A DNA stretch of 13,897 nt from Minisyncoccota bacterium (GCA_028687085.1 JAQUAU010000022.1:1-13897), one strand, 5' to 3'. Positions 1 through 7,048 are shown, counted from the stretch's first letter. Notes: generated by a model from the sequence alone, not told the origin. Translations and numbers: made by a program.

Positions 1-2
1 CC

Positions 3-455
3 GTGAGTGCTGAGGCGGTGCTCTTGAAGAACACCAGCGATGCCGCGAAGAGTGAGATCCGCTACCTGGAGGACGCGATTCAGAAAGGCGACTCGACGGC
101 GCTTCCGCACATCGCTTCGATAGCAAAGGCGTATCGGGACTCTGCAATCGGGCTCGCGGTGCTCCCGGTGCCTGCTGAGCTCGCCGCCGATGACCTCTTG
201 CTCATCAATGCGCTCATGCGCACGAGCCAGATCGCGACTGACTTCGCCAAGGTGGAGACCGATCCGCTCGCGACGATGCTCGCGCTCCAACAATACTTTT
301 CGGCGACACAGGCACTCAGCACCGCCTTCATCAATATCGGCAAACGCTTTGCCGATGCGGGTATTACGCTCCCCGCTAAGGCGCTGGGCGCCTCGTTTGT
401 GAATATGATCTCTGACATTAGGGCGAGCCAGCAGGCGACTGCAAAAAAGCCATGA
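3..455 (+). CDS. Helical protein of unknown function, probably 5'-truncated by the window edge
   Basis: The frame is open from the first bases to a TGA at 453-455. A GTG at position 3 gives 150 residues, but it sits at the window edge with no visible ribosome site, so the true start is probably upstream and an N-terminal signal or anchor may be missing. The visible part is almost entirely alpha-helical in character, rich in Ala, Leu and Ser, with no Cys and no recognisable catalytic motif. A proline-flanked motif (LAVLPVPAELA, about residues 51-61) divides two helical halves. Its stop overlaps the next start as ATGA, so it is translationally coupled to the 633-residue exported protein and belongs to the same operon. 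I recognise no named family. An envelope or secretion-apparatus role is inferred from context only. Confidence 0.75.
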   Translation: MSAEAVLLKNTSDAAKSEIRYLEDAIQKGDSTALPHIASIAKAYRDSAIGLAVLPVPAELAADDLLLINALMRTSQIATDFAKVETDPLATMLALQQYFSATQALSTAFINIGKRFADAGITLPAKALGASFVNMISDIRASQQATAKKP

Positions 456-2353
456 GCACACGCTCTTTCATCAAGGCGCTCGCGATACTTCTCACTATCA
501 CGTTCGTCGCGCCATTCGTGTTTTTTGCTGCGCCCCAGAAGGTGCGGGCGCAATATCCCGTCGGTATAGTTTACGATATTTCCCCTACGAACAATAAGAC
601 GATGGTTGAGAGTACCATTACTGCCATCAAGACGACGCTTTCTGAAGTGCATGAGTACACCTCGATGATTGCAGATGAGGCACAGTGGTGGAACACGTTT
701 GTGCTCCAGCCGCTCGCCTTCGTGCTATCGGGACAGTTGATGAAGATGCTTACCGCGAGCGTCATAAATTTCGTCATCGGCAAGGCCAACGGCACCGGCG
801 TCCCGCAATTCGTAGTAGATGTGCAGAAGTCTCTGCAGACCGTGAGCGATGCTAAGGCACTCGCCTTCTTCGGCCAGTACGGCCGGAACTCTAATTCGCC
901 CTTTGCCTCGTCGATCGCATCGTCGCTCCGGAGCAACTATCTCGCGAAGACGAGTCTGGCCGGCTTCTGGGCCTCGAACATGAGCACTCTCGCGCAGTCG
1001 ACACCCTCATATCAGCCCGGATATCTCACCGGCAACTGGTCGCAGGGCGGTATCGCTGCTTGGTTCGCGCTCACGACGCGGACCGAGAACAACCCCTACA
1101 TGCTCTATCCGGCAGCACAGGAGACGCTCAGCACGCTTATCGGCCCCGGAGTGGGCGGCGCTACAGGTGCGCGGGTCGCCGAACTCGGATGGGGGAAGGG
1201 TTTTATGTCGTGGTGTGGCACGAGCGATGCCGCCGATCAGACGCAAAGCTCGGCCTCAGCTAATTATCAAGCCTGTCAGGCTGCTGGCGGTACGGGTGCC
1301 GATTGTCAGTATGCTTTCGATTCTACCGGAGGGACTATGCCCGGATCGACAGGGGTAAATCCTGGAGACGCGTGTACGAATAAAGACGGAACGCCGGGCA
1401 CTATTAAGACTCCCGGCTCGGTCATCGTCGACACACTCAACAAAACGCTTGGCGGCCAGCAAGACATTATTACGCGCATGGGCAACGTCGGCGGCGAAAT
1501 CACCGGCATCTTAAAGGATGTGGGGACCGTATTCCAAACAGTGGGTCTCGCGAGTCAGATCCTCGGCGGCTCCGGCTCCGGCGGCCTCTTCGGCGTCGAC
1601 CAGCCTTCGAGTGCGAACTCGACTTCGCGCCTTGCCGATTTCCAAAATAAGCCGCTCTTGAACACGACGCCGTCGACCATCTACAGCAATGCGGCGTCGA
1701 GTCCGGTGCTCGGCTCCAATACCGCGTCAGGCCGCGTCGACCAATATGAATCGGCGTGGAATACGATCCGGTCATCGGCAAATACCGCTTCGACCAGCGC
1801 GGTCTCGCTTGCAACCTTCTGTAACGCTGCTGCCGACACCGCCGCGCAGGCCATATTGAACGCCCCAGTAGATGGCTGGTTCCCATCTCAGCAGGCACCG
1901 ACAAATCTGAGCAGTGTCCACTCCTATTTTATAGATTCTGCTCGCGCACAGGCCGATACCGCGATTGCGGCGCTCGCGCCCGCGGGCGCTGTGGGGCAGG
2001 TGCTCGCCAAGGCGGCCACGGCCGCATCTGTGGTGACGGCAGCGCGCGCCGCCGCTGCGAAGGTGCAGGCCGATCTGGCTGCAGCCACGACCGAGGCACA
2101 GACTGCTCAAGCCACCGCCGATATGGCTGCACTTCAGATGATGCCGCCGACCGACAGCGATCTCGCGAACGTACAGCAGGATATCCAAGTCTTCGGCATG
2201 GCGGTGGCGAGCCCGCCCGGCTCGTTGAACGTCTCGGGCGGTTCGCTCCTCGACCAGATGAATCTCGTGAGCACGAATGCGGCGACTCTTAAGACGACAG
2301 TCTGCAACCCGAATTCGTCCTTGTATGTAACTCAGATGGTCTCTGGCGGCTGA
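452..2353 (+). CDS. Large exported protein of a putative envelope/secretion cluster, function unknown
   Basis: This 633-residue protein starts with a clear signal peptide: basic MSTRSFIK, a hydrophobic core at about residues 8-27, and a likely cleavage after VRA at residue 33. Residues 40-125 are helical and contain a second hydrophobic patch (about 82-110) that may associate with the membrane. The middle (about 250-330) is Gly/Ser/Thr-rich with Cys at 255, 275, 285 and 308, spaced as if for disulfides, followed by the motif PGTIKTPGSVI (about 315-325). Residues 495-560 are extremely Ala-rich and helical, with coiled-coil character. The start overlaps the previous stop (ATGA) and the next gene begins 1 base after the stop. 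I recall similar proteins beside VirB6-like genes in Parcubacteria, but could not check this. A surface or periplasm-facing role with the membrane protein encoded next is inferred. No enzyme motif is visible. Confidence 0.85.
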   Translation: MSTRSFIKALAILLTITFVAPFVFFAAPQKVRAQYPVGIVYDISPTNNKTMVESTITAIKTTLSEVHEYTSMIADEAQWWNTFVLQPLAFVLSGQLMKMLTASVINFVIGKANGTGVPQFVVDVQKSLQTVSDAKALAFFGQYGRNSNSPFASSIASSLRSNYLAKTSLAGFWASNMSTLAQSTPSYQPGYLTGNWSQGGIAAWFALTTRTENNPYMLYPAAQETLSTLIGPGVGGATGARVAELGWGKGFMSWCGTSDAADQTQSSASANYQACQAAGGTGADCQYAFDSTGGTMPGSTGVNPGDACTNKDGTPGTIKTPGSVIVDTLNKTLGGQQDIITRMGNVGGEITGILKDVGTVFQTVGLASQILGGSGSGGLFGVDQPSSANSTSRLADFQNKPLLNTTPSTIYSNAASSPVLGSNTASGRVDQYESAWNTIRSSANTASTSAVSLATFCNAAADTAAQAILNAPVDGWFPSQQAPTNLSSVHSYFIDSARAQADTAIAALAPAGAVGQVLAKAATAASVVTAARAAAAKVQADLAAATTEAQTAQATADMAALQMMPPTDSDLANVQQDIQVFGMAVASPPGSLNVSGGSLLDQMNLVSTNAATLKTTVCNPNSSLYVTQMVSGG

Positions 2354-2354
2354 T

Positions 2355-4502
2355 ATGCGCAGGTTCTTCTCCACGACATTCATACTCCTCGCGCTTCTTG
2401 TCGGCACAGCGGGCGCTGCGCCCGCTGTGCATGCACAAACCTGTCCGGCTGGATATGACTATGATGCGAATGAAGGTTGTCAGCCTATTTCAACAGGGGC
2501 AGAAACATGTAAATACGGTTATATGTATGACGCGAATGCAGGATGTATTCCGGCTGAAACCACTGCAGGTACTTCAGTCGACCCTGCTGCCGAAAAAATA
2601 GCACTCGACAGCAAAGATAAGAAGGACGAGGGCTTCGACTTCATCATGATCAAAATCATGACCCTCTTCGCTTGGCTTGTTGGCGTTGCGGCGCTGACCC
2701 TCAACTACGCTGTGTATTACACCGTCGTCACGATGGGCGATTATGTACATAATCTCTCCGCCATCGGCGTCACCTGGCGCATCCTGCGCGACATCGCAAA
2801 CATTATGTTCATCTTCGGATTTCTCGGCGCGGGCATCGCGACGATACTCAACATCGACCAGTATGGCTGGAAGACGAAGATGCTCCCGATGTTGGTCGTC
2901 GGAGCCGTCTTCCTCAATTTCTCGCTCTTCATCACTGAGGCGATGATCGACACGACCAATCTCTTCGCGACCCAGTTTTATACGCAGATTGTCGGCGGCA
3001 CGCTGCCGAAGGTTAACTCATCAGGCCTAATAGTCGACGCAAACGGAGCTACCTTGGGTACCGCAAATGAAGGGATTTCGAACAAGATTATGGGCCAACT
3101 CGGGCTCCAGGCTATCTACGGCGAGGTGCAAAACACAAAGAAGGCAGAAACATTACTCAAAGCCGGCAACTCCTGGCTCATCGGCTTCATGGGCATTTTG
3201 CTTTTTATTATTACGGCCTTCGTAATGTTCTCGCTCGCCTTCATCCTCATCGCGCGGTTTGTCACGCTCATCTTTTTTATGATTCTCTCACCGGTGGGCT
3301 TTATGGGTCTCGCGATACCGCAGATGCAGGCTCGCGCGGGGCAGTGGTGGAGCAACTTTCTCGAGCAGATCATTACCGCACCGGTCCTGCTCCTTCTGCT
3401 CTATGTGGCGCTTGCGGTCATCACTGACGTGAATTTTCTTACCGGCTTCAAAGCGGCGAATACGGGCTCGGGCTGGCTCGGGACCATCACGAACGATTTG
3501 GGCGCTTTTGCGCCGATGCTGCTCTCCTTCCTTGTCGCGATGGGACTCCTCCTCATGGTCGTCATCAAGGCTAAGAGCATGAGCGCCTTCGGCGCGAAAG
3601 GGGCGATACAACTCGGCGGGAAACTCACCTTCGGTGCAACGGCATGGGGAATGCGCAATTCGGGCGGATGGCTAGCGAATAAGACTGCACAGGGTCTTCG
3701 GAAAACGTGGGTTGCTCGTGTTCCGTTAGCTGGCACCGGGCTCGTTAAGGGTTTTGATAAGCTCGGGTCGGCAAGTTTCGATGTTCGTGGCATCAAGGCT
3801 GGTGGTGGTTTGAAAACACTTCAAATTGATGCAGGCGAAGCGCAGAAGGGAGGCTATAAAGCTGACCTCAAGGAACGAACTGAATCGCGGACGAAGTACG
3901 CCGGTGACCTCAAGGGTCGCGAACTTACAGATGAAGAGAAACTTAGACAGACAGGGACCAGAAACGAAATCAAGGATCTTGAAAAGGCCCAGAAAGCCAA
4001 GGGAGCTGAATGGGTAGTTGCTGATAAGAACAGAAAGGAACAACTCGCTGTGCTTCAAGGGCAACGTGTTATGTTGAGCGATGAAGAATATAAAGCGAGA
4101 GAGGCGGCAATAAATTCGTCGATGACAAGCATCGATAGAGACGTTAAAAGAGCAAAAGAGGCGGTGGATGAAAAACAGAAGGAACTTGAAAAAATAGAGA
4201 GTGTGACAGATACCGGTGCGAAGAGAAAATACGCAAGAAATCTTCAACTGGGTCTTGATGAGAAAGGATTCTTCAATAAGTACGTCAACTTCGCAGCAAA
4301 CACCGAGGCGGCAAAGAAGATACTGAAAGAAGCGAAAGAAACTACGGATGATAAAGCACTTAAGGATCTCCAGAAGGCTATCAAAGCTGCTGCTGTCGCT
4401 GAAGCCGAGACTGCTCCGCCAGCAGCCGGGGCTGCTACGCCAACTGCGGGAGCTGGAGGCGCCGCTCCTGCTACTCCAGCCACGCCGCCAGCCGCACATT
4501 AG
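2355..4502 (+). CDS. TrbL/VirB6-like polytopic membrane protein with Cys-repeat head and coiled-coil tail
   Basis: This 715-residue protein has three parts. Residues 1-27 are a signal peptide ending near AVHA, followed by two 22-residue Cys repeats (29-72). Residues about 95-405 hold roughly six or seven hydrophobic segments (near 95-123, 143-168, 176-197, 272-298, 300-322, 338-358, 380-404), including an aromatic and proline-bearing stretch (ILSPVGFMGLA, 310-320) of the kind found in TrbL/VirB6 proteins, the membrane-channel subunits of type IV secretion systems. Residues about 405-680 are hydrophilic, strongly charged and coiled-coil-like (about 500-620), presumably cytoplasmic, and the end is an Ala/Pro-rich tail. 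The base composition of the tail-coding part (from about 3780) is clearly more A-rich than the upstream part. The gene starts 1 base after the previous stop without a Shine-Dalgarno site, implying coupling. The family assignment rests on topology and context, so it is moderate. Confidence 0.75.
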   Translation: MRRFFSTTFILLALLVGTAGAAPAVHAQTCPAGYDYDANEGCQPISTGAETCKYGYMYDANAGCIPAETTAGTSVDPAAEKIALDSKDKKDEGFDFIMIKIMTLFAWLVGVAALTLNYAVYYTVVTMGDYVHNLSAIGVTWRILRDIANIMFIFGFLGAGIATILNIDQYGWKTKMLPMLVVGAVFLNFSLFITEAMIDTTNLFATQFYTQIVGGTLPKVNSSGLIVDANGATLGTANEGISNKIMGQLGLQAIYGEVQNTKKAETLLKAGNSWLIGFMGILLFIITAFVMFSLAFILIARFVTLIFFMILSPVGFMGLAIPQMQARAGQWWSNFLEQIITAPVLLLLLYVALAVITDVNFLTGFKAANTGSGWLGTITNDLGAFAPMLLSFLVAMGLLLMVVIKAKSMSAFGAKGAIQLGGKLTFGATAWGMRNSGGWLANKTAQGLRKTWVARVPLAGTGLVKGFDKLGSASFDVRGIKAGGGLKTLQIDAGEAQKGGYKADLKERTESRTKYAGDLKGRELTDEEKLRQTGTRNEIKDLEKAQKAKGAEWVVADKNRKEQLAVLQGQRVMLSDEEYKAREAAINSSMTSIDRDVKRAKEAVDEKQKELEKIESVTDTGAKRKYARNLQLGLDEKGFFNKYVNFAANTEAAKKILKEAKETTDDKALKDLQKAIKAAAVAEAETAPPAAGAATPTAGAGGAAPATPATPPAAH
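2439..2570 (+). repeat. Two tandem 22-residue Cys repeats at the head of the VirB6-like protein
   Basis: Residues 29-50 and 51-72 align as TC-x2-GY-x-YDAN-x-GC-x-P, each with two cysteines separated by 11 residues (Cys30/Cys42 and Cys52/Cys64). They lie directly after the predicted signal peptide, so they should be outside the membrane and could form disulfide-closed loops. The DNA of the two copies has diverged more than the protein, which suggests selection on the motif. Confidence 0.7.
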
Positions 4503-4511
4503 TATTAGATT

Positions 4512-5411
4512 ATGGAGCCCACACAAAAAGAATTAACTCTCGAAGAAAGCATTAAGCAGGTGATGCAGACCCTGCCGCCGGTCGTGCGTGCGTATCTTGC
4601 GCAGGGGAAGTATACGGTCGTTGCAAAAAGTCTGATGGCGAAATATGGCCTTCGCATTGACCAGGCGGGTGTCCTTGAACGCGAGATTATGTTGCTCTTG
4701 ATGGGTATCGAGAATCCAGATGAGTTCACCCAAACGCTCATCGAAGAGGCGAAGCTCGAACAGAAGACTATCGACAGTATCGTACAAGATATAAATACTC
4801 AGATCTTCATGCCGCTTCGGGCTGAGGAGATGAAGGCGCCGCACTCCGTGGTTCCTGCACTGACCCCTGCCCCTACTACTGCAGGGATACCCAGGCTCGT
4901 GGTCCCCACTGCTCCGCCAAAGGCTACGCAGGGGACAGCGACGGCGCCGACTCAGGCGCAACCAGAGAAGTTCTTCCATTTGCAAAATAAGATTGCTCCG
5001 CCTTCGCCGCGACCAGCGAATCCCGGCTTGCGCGGCGTATTAGCGGCTGTTGCGAATCCGGCTGATGCACGCAAGATGCTTGAAGACCACGAAGAGCCGC
5101 ATATCGAGTTCAAGACTCCCGAAATGCCGAAGAATCTTCCGGGCGCTCTGCCGCCTGTAGCCGTGCCGAAGGCCGCGCCGCAATCGGCGCCTATCCAGCC
5201 GCGCACGGTCGCTCCAGGAGCGCGGTTTATTCCCCTGACTCCTCAGGCTGTCACACCGGCCGCTTCGATTCCTGAGGTTCGACCTTCATTCGCAATCCCC
5301 AAGGTCGAACCTCAAAAGCCAGTGGCCCCTACTCCTTCTGTTCCTCCTGCTCCGTCTGCAGCGCCGAAGCCCTACACCGCTGACCCCTATCGCGAGCCTA
5401 TCGAACCATAA
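4512..5411 (+). CDS. Protein with helical N-terminal domain and long Pro/Ala-rich disordered tail, function unknown
   Basis: This 299-residue protein has no signal peptide and no membrane segment. Residues 1-100 are predicted helical and compact (for example VVRAYLAQGKYTVVAKSL and a region with MLLLMGIENPDEFTQTL). From about residue 110 the chain is dominated by Pro, Ala, Thr and Val, typical of a disordered linker, broken by short charged islands such as ARKMLEDHEEPHIEFK and by a motif-like C-terminus, DPYREPIEP, that could be a docking peptide. The start lies 9 bases after the previous stop, with no Shine-Dalgarno site, and the gene is the last of the cluster: a promoter and a terminator-like hairpin follow. 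A cytoplasmic adaptor for the membrane apparatus is a reasonable inference, but I do not recognise the family. Confidence 0.75.
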   Translation: MEPTQKELTLEESIKQVMQTLPPVVRAYLAQGKYTVVAKSLMAKYGLRIDQAGVLEREIMLLLMGIENPDEFTQTLIEEAKLEQKTIDSIVQDINTQIFMPLRAEEMKAPHSVVPALTPAPTTAGIPRLVVPTAPPKATQGTATAPTQAQPEKFFHLQNKIAPPSPRPANPGLRGVLAAVANPADARKMLEDHEEPHIEFKTPEMPKNLPGALPPVAVPKAAPQSAPIQPRTVAPGARFIPLTPQAVTPAASIPEVRPSFAIPKVEPQKPVAPTPSVPPAPSAAPKPYTADPYREPIEP

Positions 5412-5416
5412 GGAGT

Positions 5417-5445
5417 TTGCATTTCCCGCGCTATTCCTTTATATT
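5417..5445 (+). promoter_or_regulatory. Predicted promoter for rpsL-rpsG
   Basis: TTGCAT (5417-5422) and TATATT (5440-5445) are 17 bases apart, a good sigma70 arrangement with 5/6 matches in the minus 10 box. Transcription would start near 5452, giving a leader of about 100 bases before rpsL. Putative promoters of fusA (TTGCAA) and rplC (TTGCAT) have the same kind of minus 35 box. Confidence 0.55.
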
Positions 5446-5451
5446 AGCTCT

Positions 5452-5475
5452 GACCCACCTCGGGTCTTATATTTT
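5452..5475 (+). terminator. Short hairpin with T-rich tail at the start of the rpsL leader
   Basis: GACCC (5452-5456) pairs with GGGTC (5462-5466) around ACCTC and is followed by TTATATTTT. It may end the upstream secretion-type operon. Because the predicted rpsL transcript starts at about its first base, it could also be a 5'-end stabilising hairpin. The stem is only 5 bp, so terminator strength is uncertain. Confidence 0.4.
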
Positions 5476-5495
5476 CTACTCCAAACGAACCGAGT

Positions 5496-5523
5496 GAAGA
5501 ATGTACGTCTTCGTACATTCTTT
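5496..5523 (+). promoter_or_regulatory. Perfect hairpin in the rpsL 5' leader
   Basis: AAGAATGTACG (5497-5507) is perfectly complementary to CGTACATTCTT (5512-5522) around the tetraloop TCTT, with a further G-U pair outside. No T-tract follows, so it is not a typical terminator. It lies 30 bases before the rpsL ATG, which suits a leader structure affecting translation or transcript stability. Which protein or signal it may bind cannot be read from the sequence. Confidence 0.6.
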
Positions 5524-5552
5524 CGAGGGAAGTGCGGGAGAAAGCTTACTTA

Positions 5553-5960
5553 ATGTCCACCATCAATCAGCTGTCCAAGAAGGGACGCAAGAACAAGTCG
5601 TCTAAGACGAGCGTGCCTGCCTTGGCCCGTGGCTTTAATGCACTCAAGAACCGCCCGACCTTCTATCCGTCGCCCTTCAAGCGCGGCGTCTGCACCAAGG
5701 TGACGACCAAGACTCCGAGGAAGCCGAACTCAGCTATCCGTAAGATCGCCCGCGTGCGTCTCACGAACGGGATGGAAGTCACGGCCTACATCCCGGGCGA
5801 GGGCCACAACCTCCAGGAACACTCCGTGGTGATGCTTCGCGGCGGTCGCGTAAAGGATATCGGCGTGCAGTACACGATCGTGCGCGGCAAGCTCGACACG
5901 AGTGGCATCGAGAAGCGTCGCCGTTCCCGCTCGCGCTACGGTGCGAAGCGCCCTAAGTAA
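5553..5960 (+). CDS. rpsL: 30S ribosomal protein S12
   Basis: S12 sits at the decoding centre of the small subunit and influences accuracy. The 135-residue product has the family landmarks: STINQLSKKGRK at the start, KRGVCTKV, PNSAIRK, TAYIPGEGHNLQEHS and the ending RSRYGAKR. The ATG at 5553 fits the family start; an in-frame GTG at 5532 would add seven unsupported residues. A weak GGGAG lies 12 bases upstream. It is the long type of S12, with about 13 extra residues before PFKRGVC compared with E. coli. Two loop changes stand out: Arg56 replaces the Lys usually found first in PKKPNSA (E. coli Lys42), and the loop usually reading KDLPGV is one residue shorter (KDIGV), so the usual Pro is absent. 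It is transcribed with rpsG, 1 base downstream. Confidence 0.98.
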   Translation: MSTINQLSKKGRKNKSSKTSVPALARGFNALKNRPTFYPSPFKRGVCTKVTTKTPRKPNSAIRKIARVRLTNGMEVTAYIPGEGHNLQEHSVVMLRGGRVKDIGVQYTIVRGKLDTSGIEKRRRSRSRYGAKRPK

Positions 5961-5961
5961 T

Positions 5962-6426
5962 ATGCGCCGTCCCCTTAAAAAGCAGAGAACTTGGAGACCG
6001 GACCTTAAATACGGTTCGGAAACTTTGACGCGCTTTATCAACGCCGTCATGTGGAGTGGCAAGAAGGATACGGCGCGCGCGGTCGTGTATGATGCCCTCG
6101 CCGAGATTGAGAAGGGAGGCGCGAATCCACTCGAGACGTTTGAAGCGGCGCTTCGCAACGTCTCGCCCTTGATGGAGGTGCGGAGCCGTCGCGTCGGCGG
6201 TGCCAACTACCAGGTGCCGCGCGAGGTCCCGCAGGCGCGCCGTCTCGCCCTCTCCTTCCGCTGGCTTATCAACGCCGCGCGCAATAAGAAAGGGAAGCCG
6301 ATGGCCGAGAAGCTCGCCGCCGAACTCCTCCTCGCCGCTAAGAATGAAGGCGATGCGATCAAGAAGAAGGACGAGATGCACCGCATGGCCGACGCGAACA
6401 AGGCATTTGCCCATTTCGCTTGGTGA
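5962..6426 (+). CDS. rpsG: 30S ribosomal protein S7
   Basis: S7 nucleates assembly of the 30S head and contacts the E-site tRNA. The 154-residue product is close to the usual length and contains the diagnostic VRSRRVGGANYQVPREV (about residues 75-91) and the ending HRMADANKAFAHFAW. The start is placed at ATG 5962, one base after the rpsL stop, because the protein then begins MRRPLKK as expected; an upstream in-frame start would overlap rpsL by 20 codons. There is no Shine-Dalgarno site, so translation is probably coupled to rpsL. In the classical str operon fusA follows directly; here a non-coding spacer, an unrelated membrane gene and a terminator intervene. Confidence 0.98.
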   Translation: MRRPLKKQRTWRPDLKYGSETLTRFINAVMWSGKKDTARAVVYDALAEIEKGGANPLETFEAALRNVSPLMEVRSRRVGGANYQVPREVPQARRLALSFRWLINAARNKKGKPMAEKLAAELLLAAKNEGDAIKKKDEMHRMADANKAFAHFAW

Positions 6427-6443
6427 TTTTGTAATCAAAATCA
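6424..6443 (+). repeat. Inverted repeat over the rpsG stop codon
   Basis: TGATTTTG (6424-6431) and CAAAATCA (6436-6443) are perfect inverted arms around TAAT. The first arm includes the TGA stop of rpsG. The stem is AT-rich and would only weakly end transcription, but it could protect the 3' end of the rpsL-rpsG message together with the adjacent REP-like element. Confidence 0.5.
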
Positions 6444-6464
6444 TCCCGAGCGAAGTCGAGGGAT
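6443..6464 (+). repeat. REP-like palindromic element after rpsG
   Basis: Arms ATCCC (6443-6447) and GGGAT (6460-6464) flank a core GAGCGAAGTCGA. This GAGCGAAGTCGA-type core, or its complement TCGACTTCGCTC, is one I recall from short dispersed palindromes in many bacterial genomes, in some lineages linked to RAYT transposases. No transposase is present in the window and only one copy is seen here. The family assignment is from memory. Confidence 0.5.
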
Positions 6465-6471
6465 TGAGGAT

Positions 6472-6499
6472 TTGCTTTTTTATATAAAAAACGTACAGT
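6472..6499 (+). promoter_or_regulatory. Possible promoter for the small membrane protein gene
   Basis: TTGCTT (6472-6477) and TACAGT (6494-6499) are 16 bases apart. The spacer is a 16-bp perfect palindrome of T and A plus two bases. Box matches are only moderate, so this is tentative. Confidence 0.35.
6476..6491 (+). repeat. Perfect 16-bp AT palindrome
   Basis: TTTTTT, ATAT and AAAAAA form a perfect self-complementary 16-mer. The T-run could serve as the tail of the REP-like hairpin upstream, and the A-run could do the same for transcription from the other direction, although no minus-strand gene is visible. Confidence 0.5.
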
Positions 6500-6524
6500 A
6501 ACCTCGGGTCGTCCGGGGTTTTAC
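6500..6524 (+). terminator. Hairpin between rpsG and the small membrane protein gene
   Basis: AACCTCGG (6500-6507) pairs with CCGGGGTT (6513-6520) with one U-G pair, loop GTCGT, followed by TTAC. It could end the rpsL-rpsG transcript. It shares the 10-mer ACCTCGGGTC with the hairpin at the start of the rpsL leader. The T-tail is short, so attenuation or a leader role is also possible. Confidence 0.4.
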
Positions 6525-6570
6525 ATTCTCGGTGCGGCGAAATGAATCGTTTTTCAGGGAGAAGAGAATC

Positions 6571-6936
6571 ATGATAACTAAGTTCGCGCTGTACTCGTTT
6601 GGGTTTTTCATCCTCGTGTTCCTCGTGTTTCTTGTGGTGCGAAAGAACAAGAAACTTTCGCACCTGGAGCGAATCCTCGACTCCTGGGATCGGATCGGCG
6701 ATCAGCTCCGCGAGGAACACTTTCACGTGTGGCCGCGCTTAAACGAGGATAAGACGTGCGTCGAGTTCCGCAGGAGCAAGGGAAGTCTGTTCGCTCGCGT
6801 CAGTGTGCACGGGGGCGAAGGATTCCCGATGTTCGCGACGGTCGTATCGCCGAAGCCTTTGCCGGAAATAGCTCGATTGGCGTTTGAGCAGGAGCTGTCG
6901 GCGCTCGTCGCAGTCGACTTCAAGATCGGCATCTGA
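6571..6936 (+). CDS. Small single-pass membrane-anchored protein, function unknown
   Basis: ATG 6571 is chosen because AGGGAG (6556-6561) lies 9 bases upstream. The in-frame GTG at 6532 has no such site and would add a polar peptide before the membrane segment. The 121-residue product has one hydrophobic helix (about residues 5-23, FALYSFGFFILVFLVFLVV) followed by positive charges RKNKK, which predicts an N-out, C-in anchor with a cytoplasmic domain of about 95 residues. That domain has mixed helix and strand character, is rich in aromatic and charged residues, and has no motif I can name. It stands between rpsG and fusA, where these two genes are normally adjacent, and is closed by a strong terminator, so it is probably its own unit or a read-through partner of rpsG. 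Confidence 0.8.
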   Translation: MITKFALYSFGFFILVFLVFLVVRKNKKLSHLERILDSWDRIGDQLREEHFHVWPRLNEDKTCVEFRRSKGSLFARVSVHGGEGFPMFATVVSPKPLPEIARLAFEQELSALVAVDFKIGI

Positions 6937-6963
6937 ACAATCACCTACAAGGTCTTTCTTTAT

Positions 6964-6991
6964 AAAGGCGGGTTTCCCGCCTTTTTCTTTT
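6964..6991 (+). terminator. Rho-independent terminator before fusA
   Basis: AAAGGCGGG (6964-6972) pairs perfectly with CCCGCCTTT (6976-6984) around TTT and runs into TTTTTCTTTT. It separates the upstream unit from fusA, so fusA needs its own promoter. Confidence 0.92.
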
Positions 6992-7048
6992 ATAGAAGTT
7001 CAACTGACTCTCATATGTCGGATTACCACCACCGCGCCATGCCGCTCT

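Noticed and set aside
3726..4526. 266-codon open frame on the minus strand
   Set aside because: It lies opposite the charged tail of the VirB6-like gene, has low-complexity Ser/Phe/Leu content and no start signals; a shadow.
5532..5552. GTG start for S12 seven codons upstream
   Set aside because: Family proteins begin at MxTINQL, and the upstream codons overlap the only possible ribosome site.
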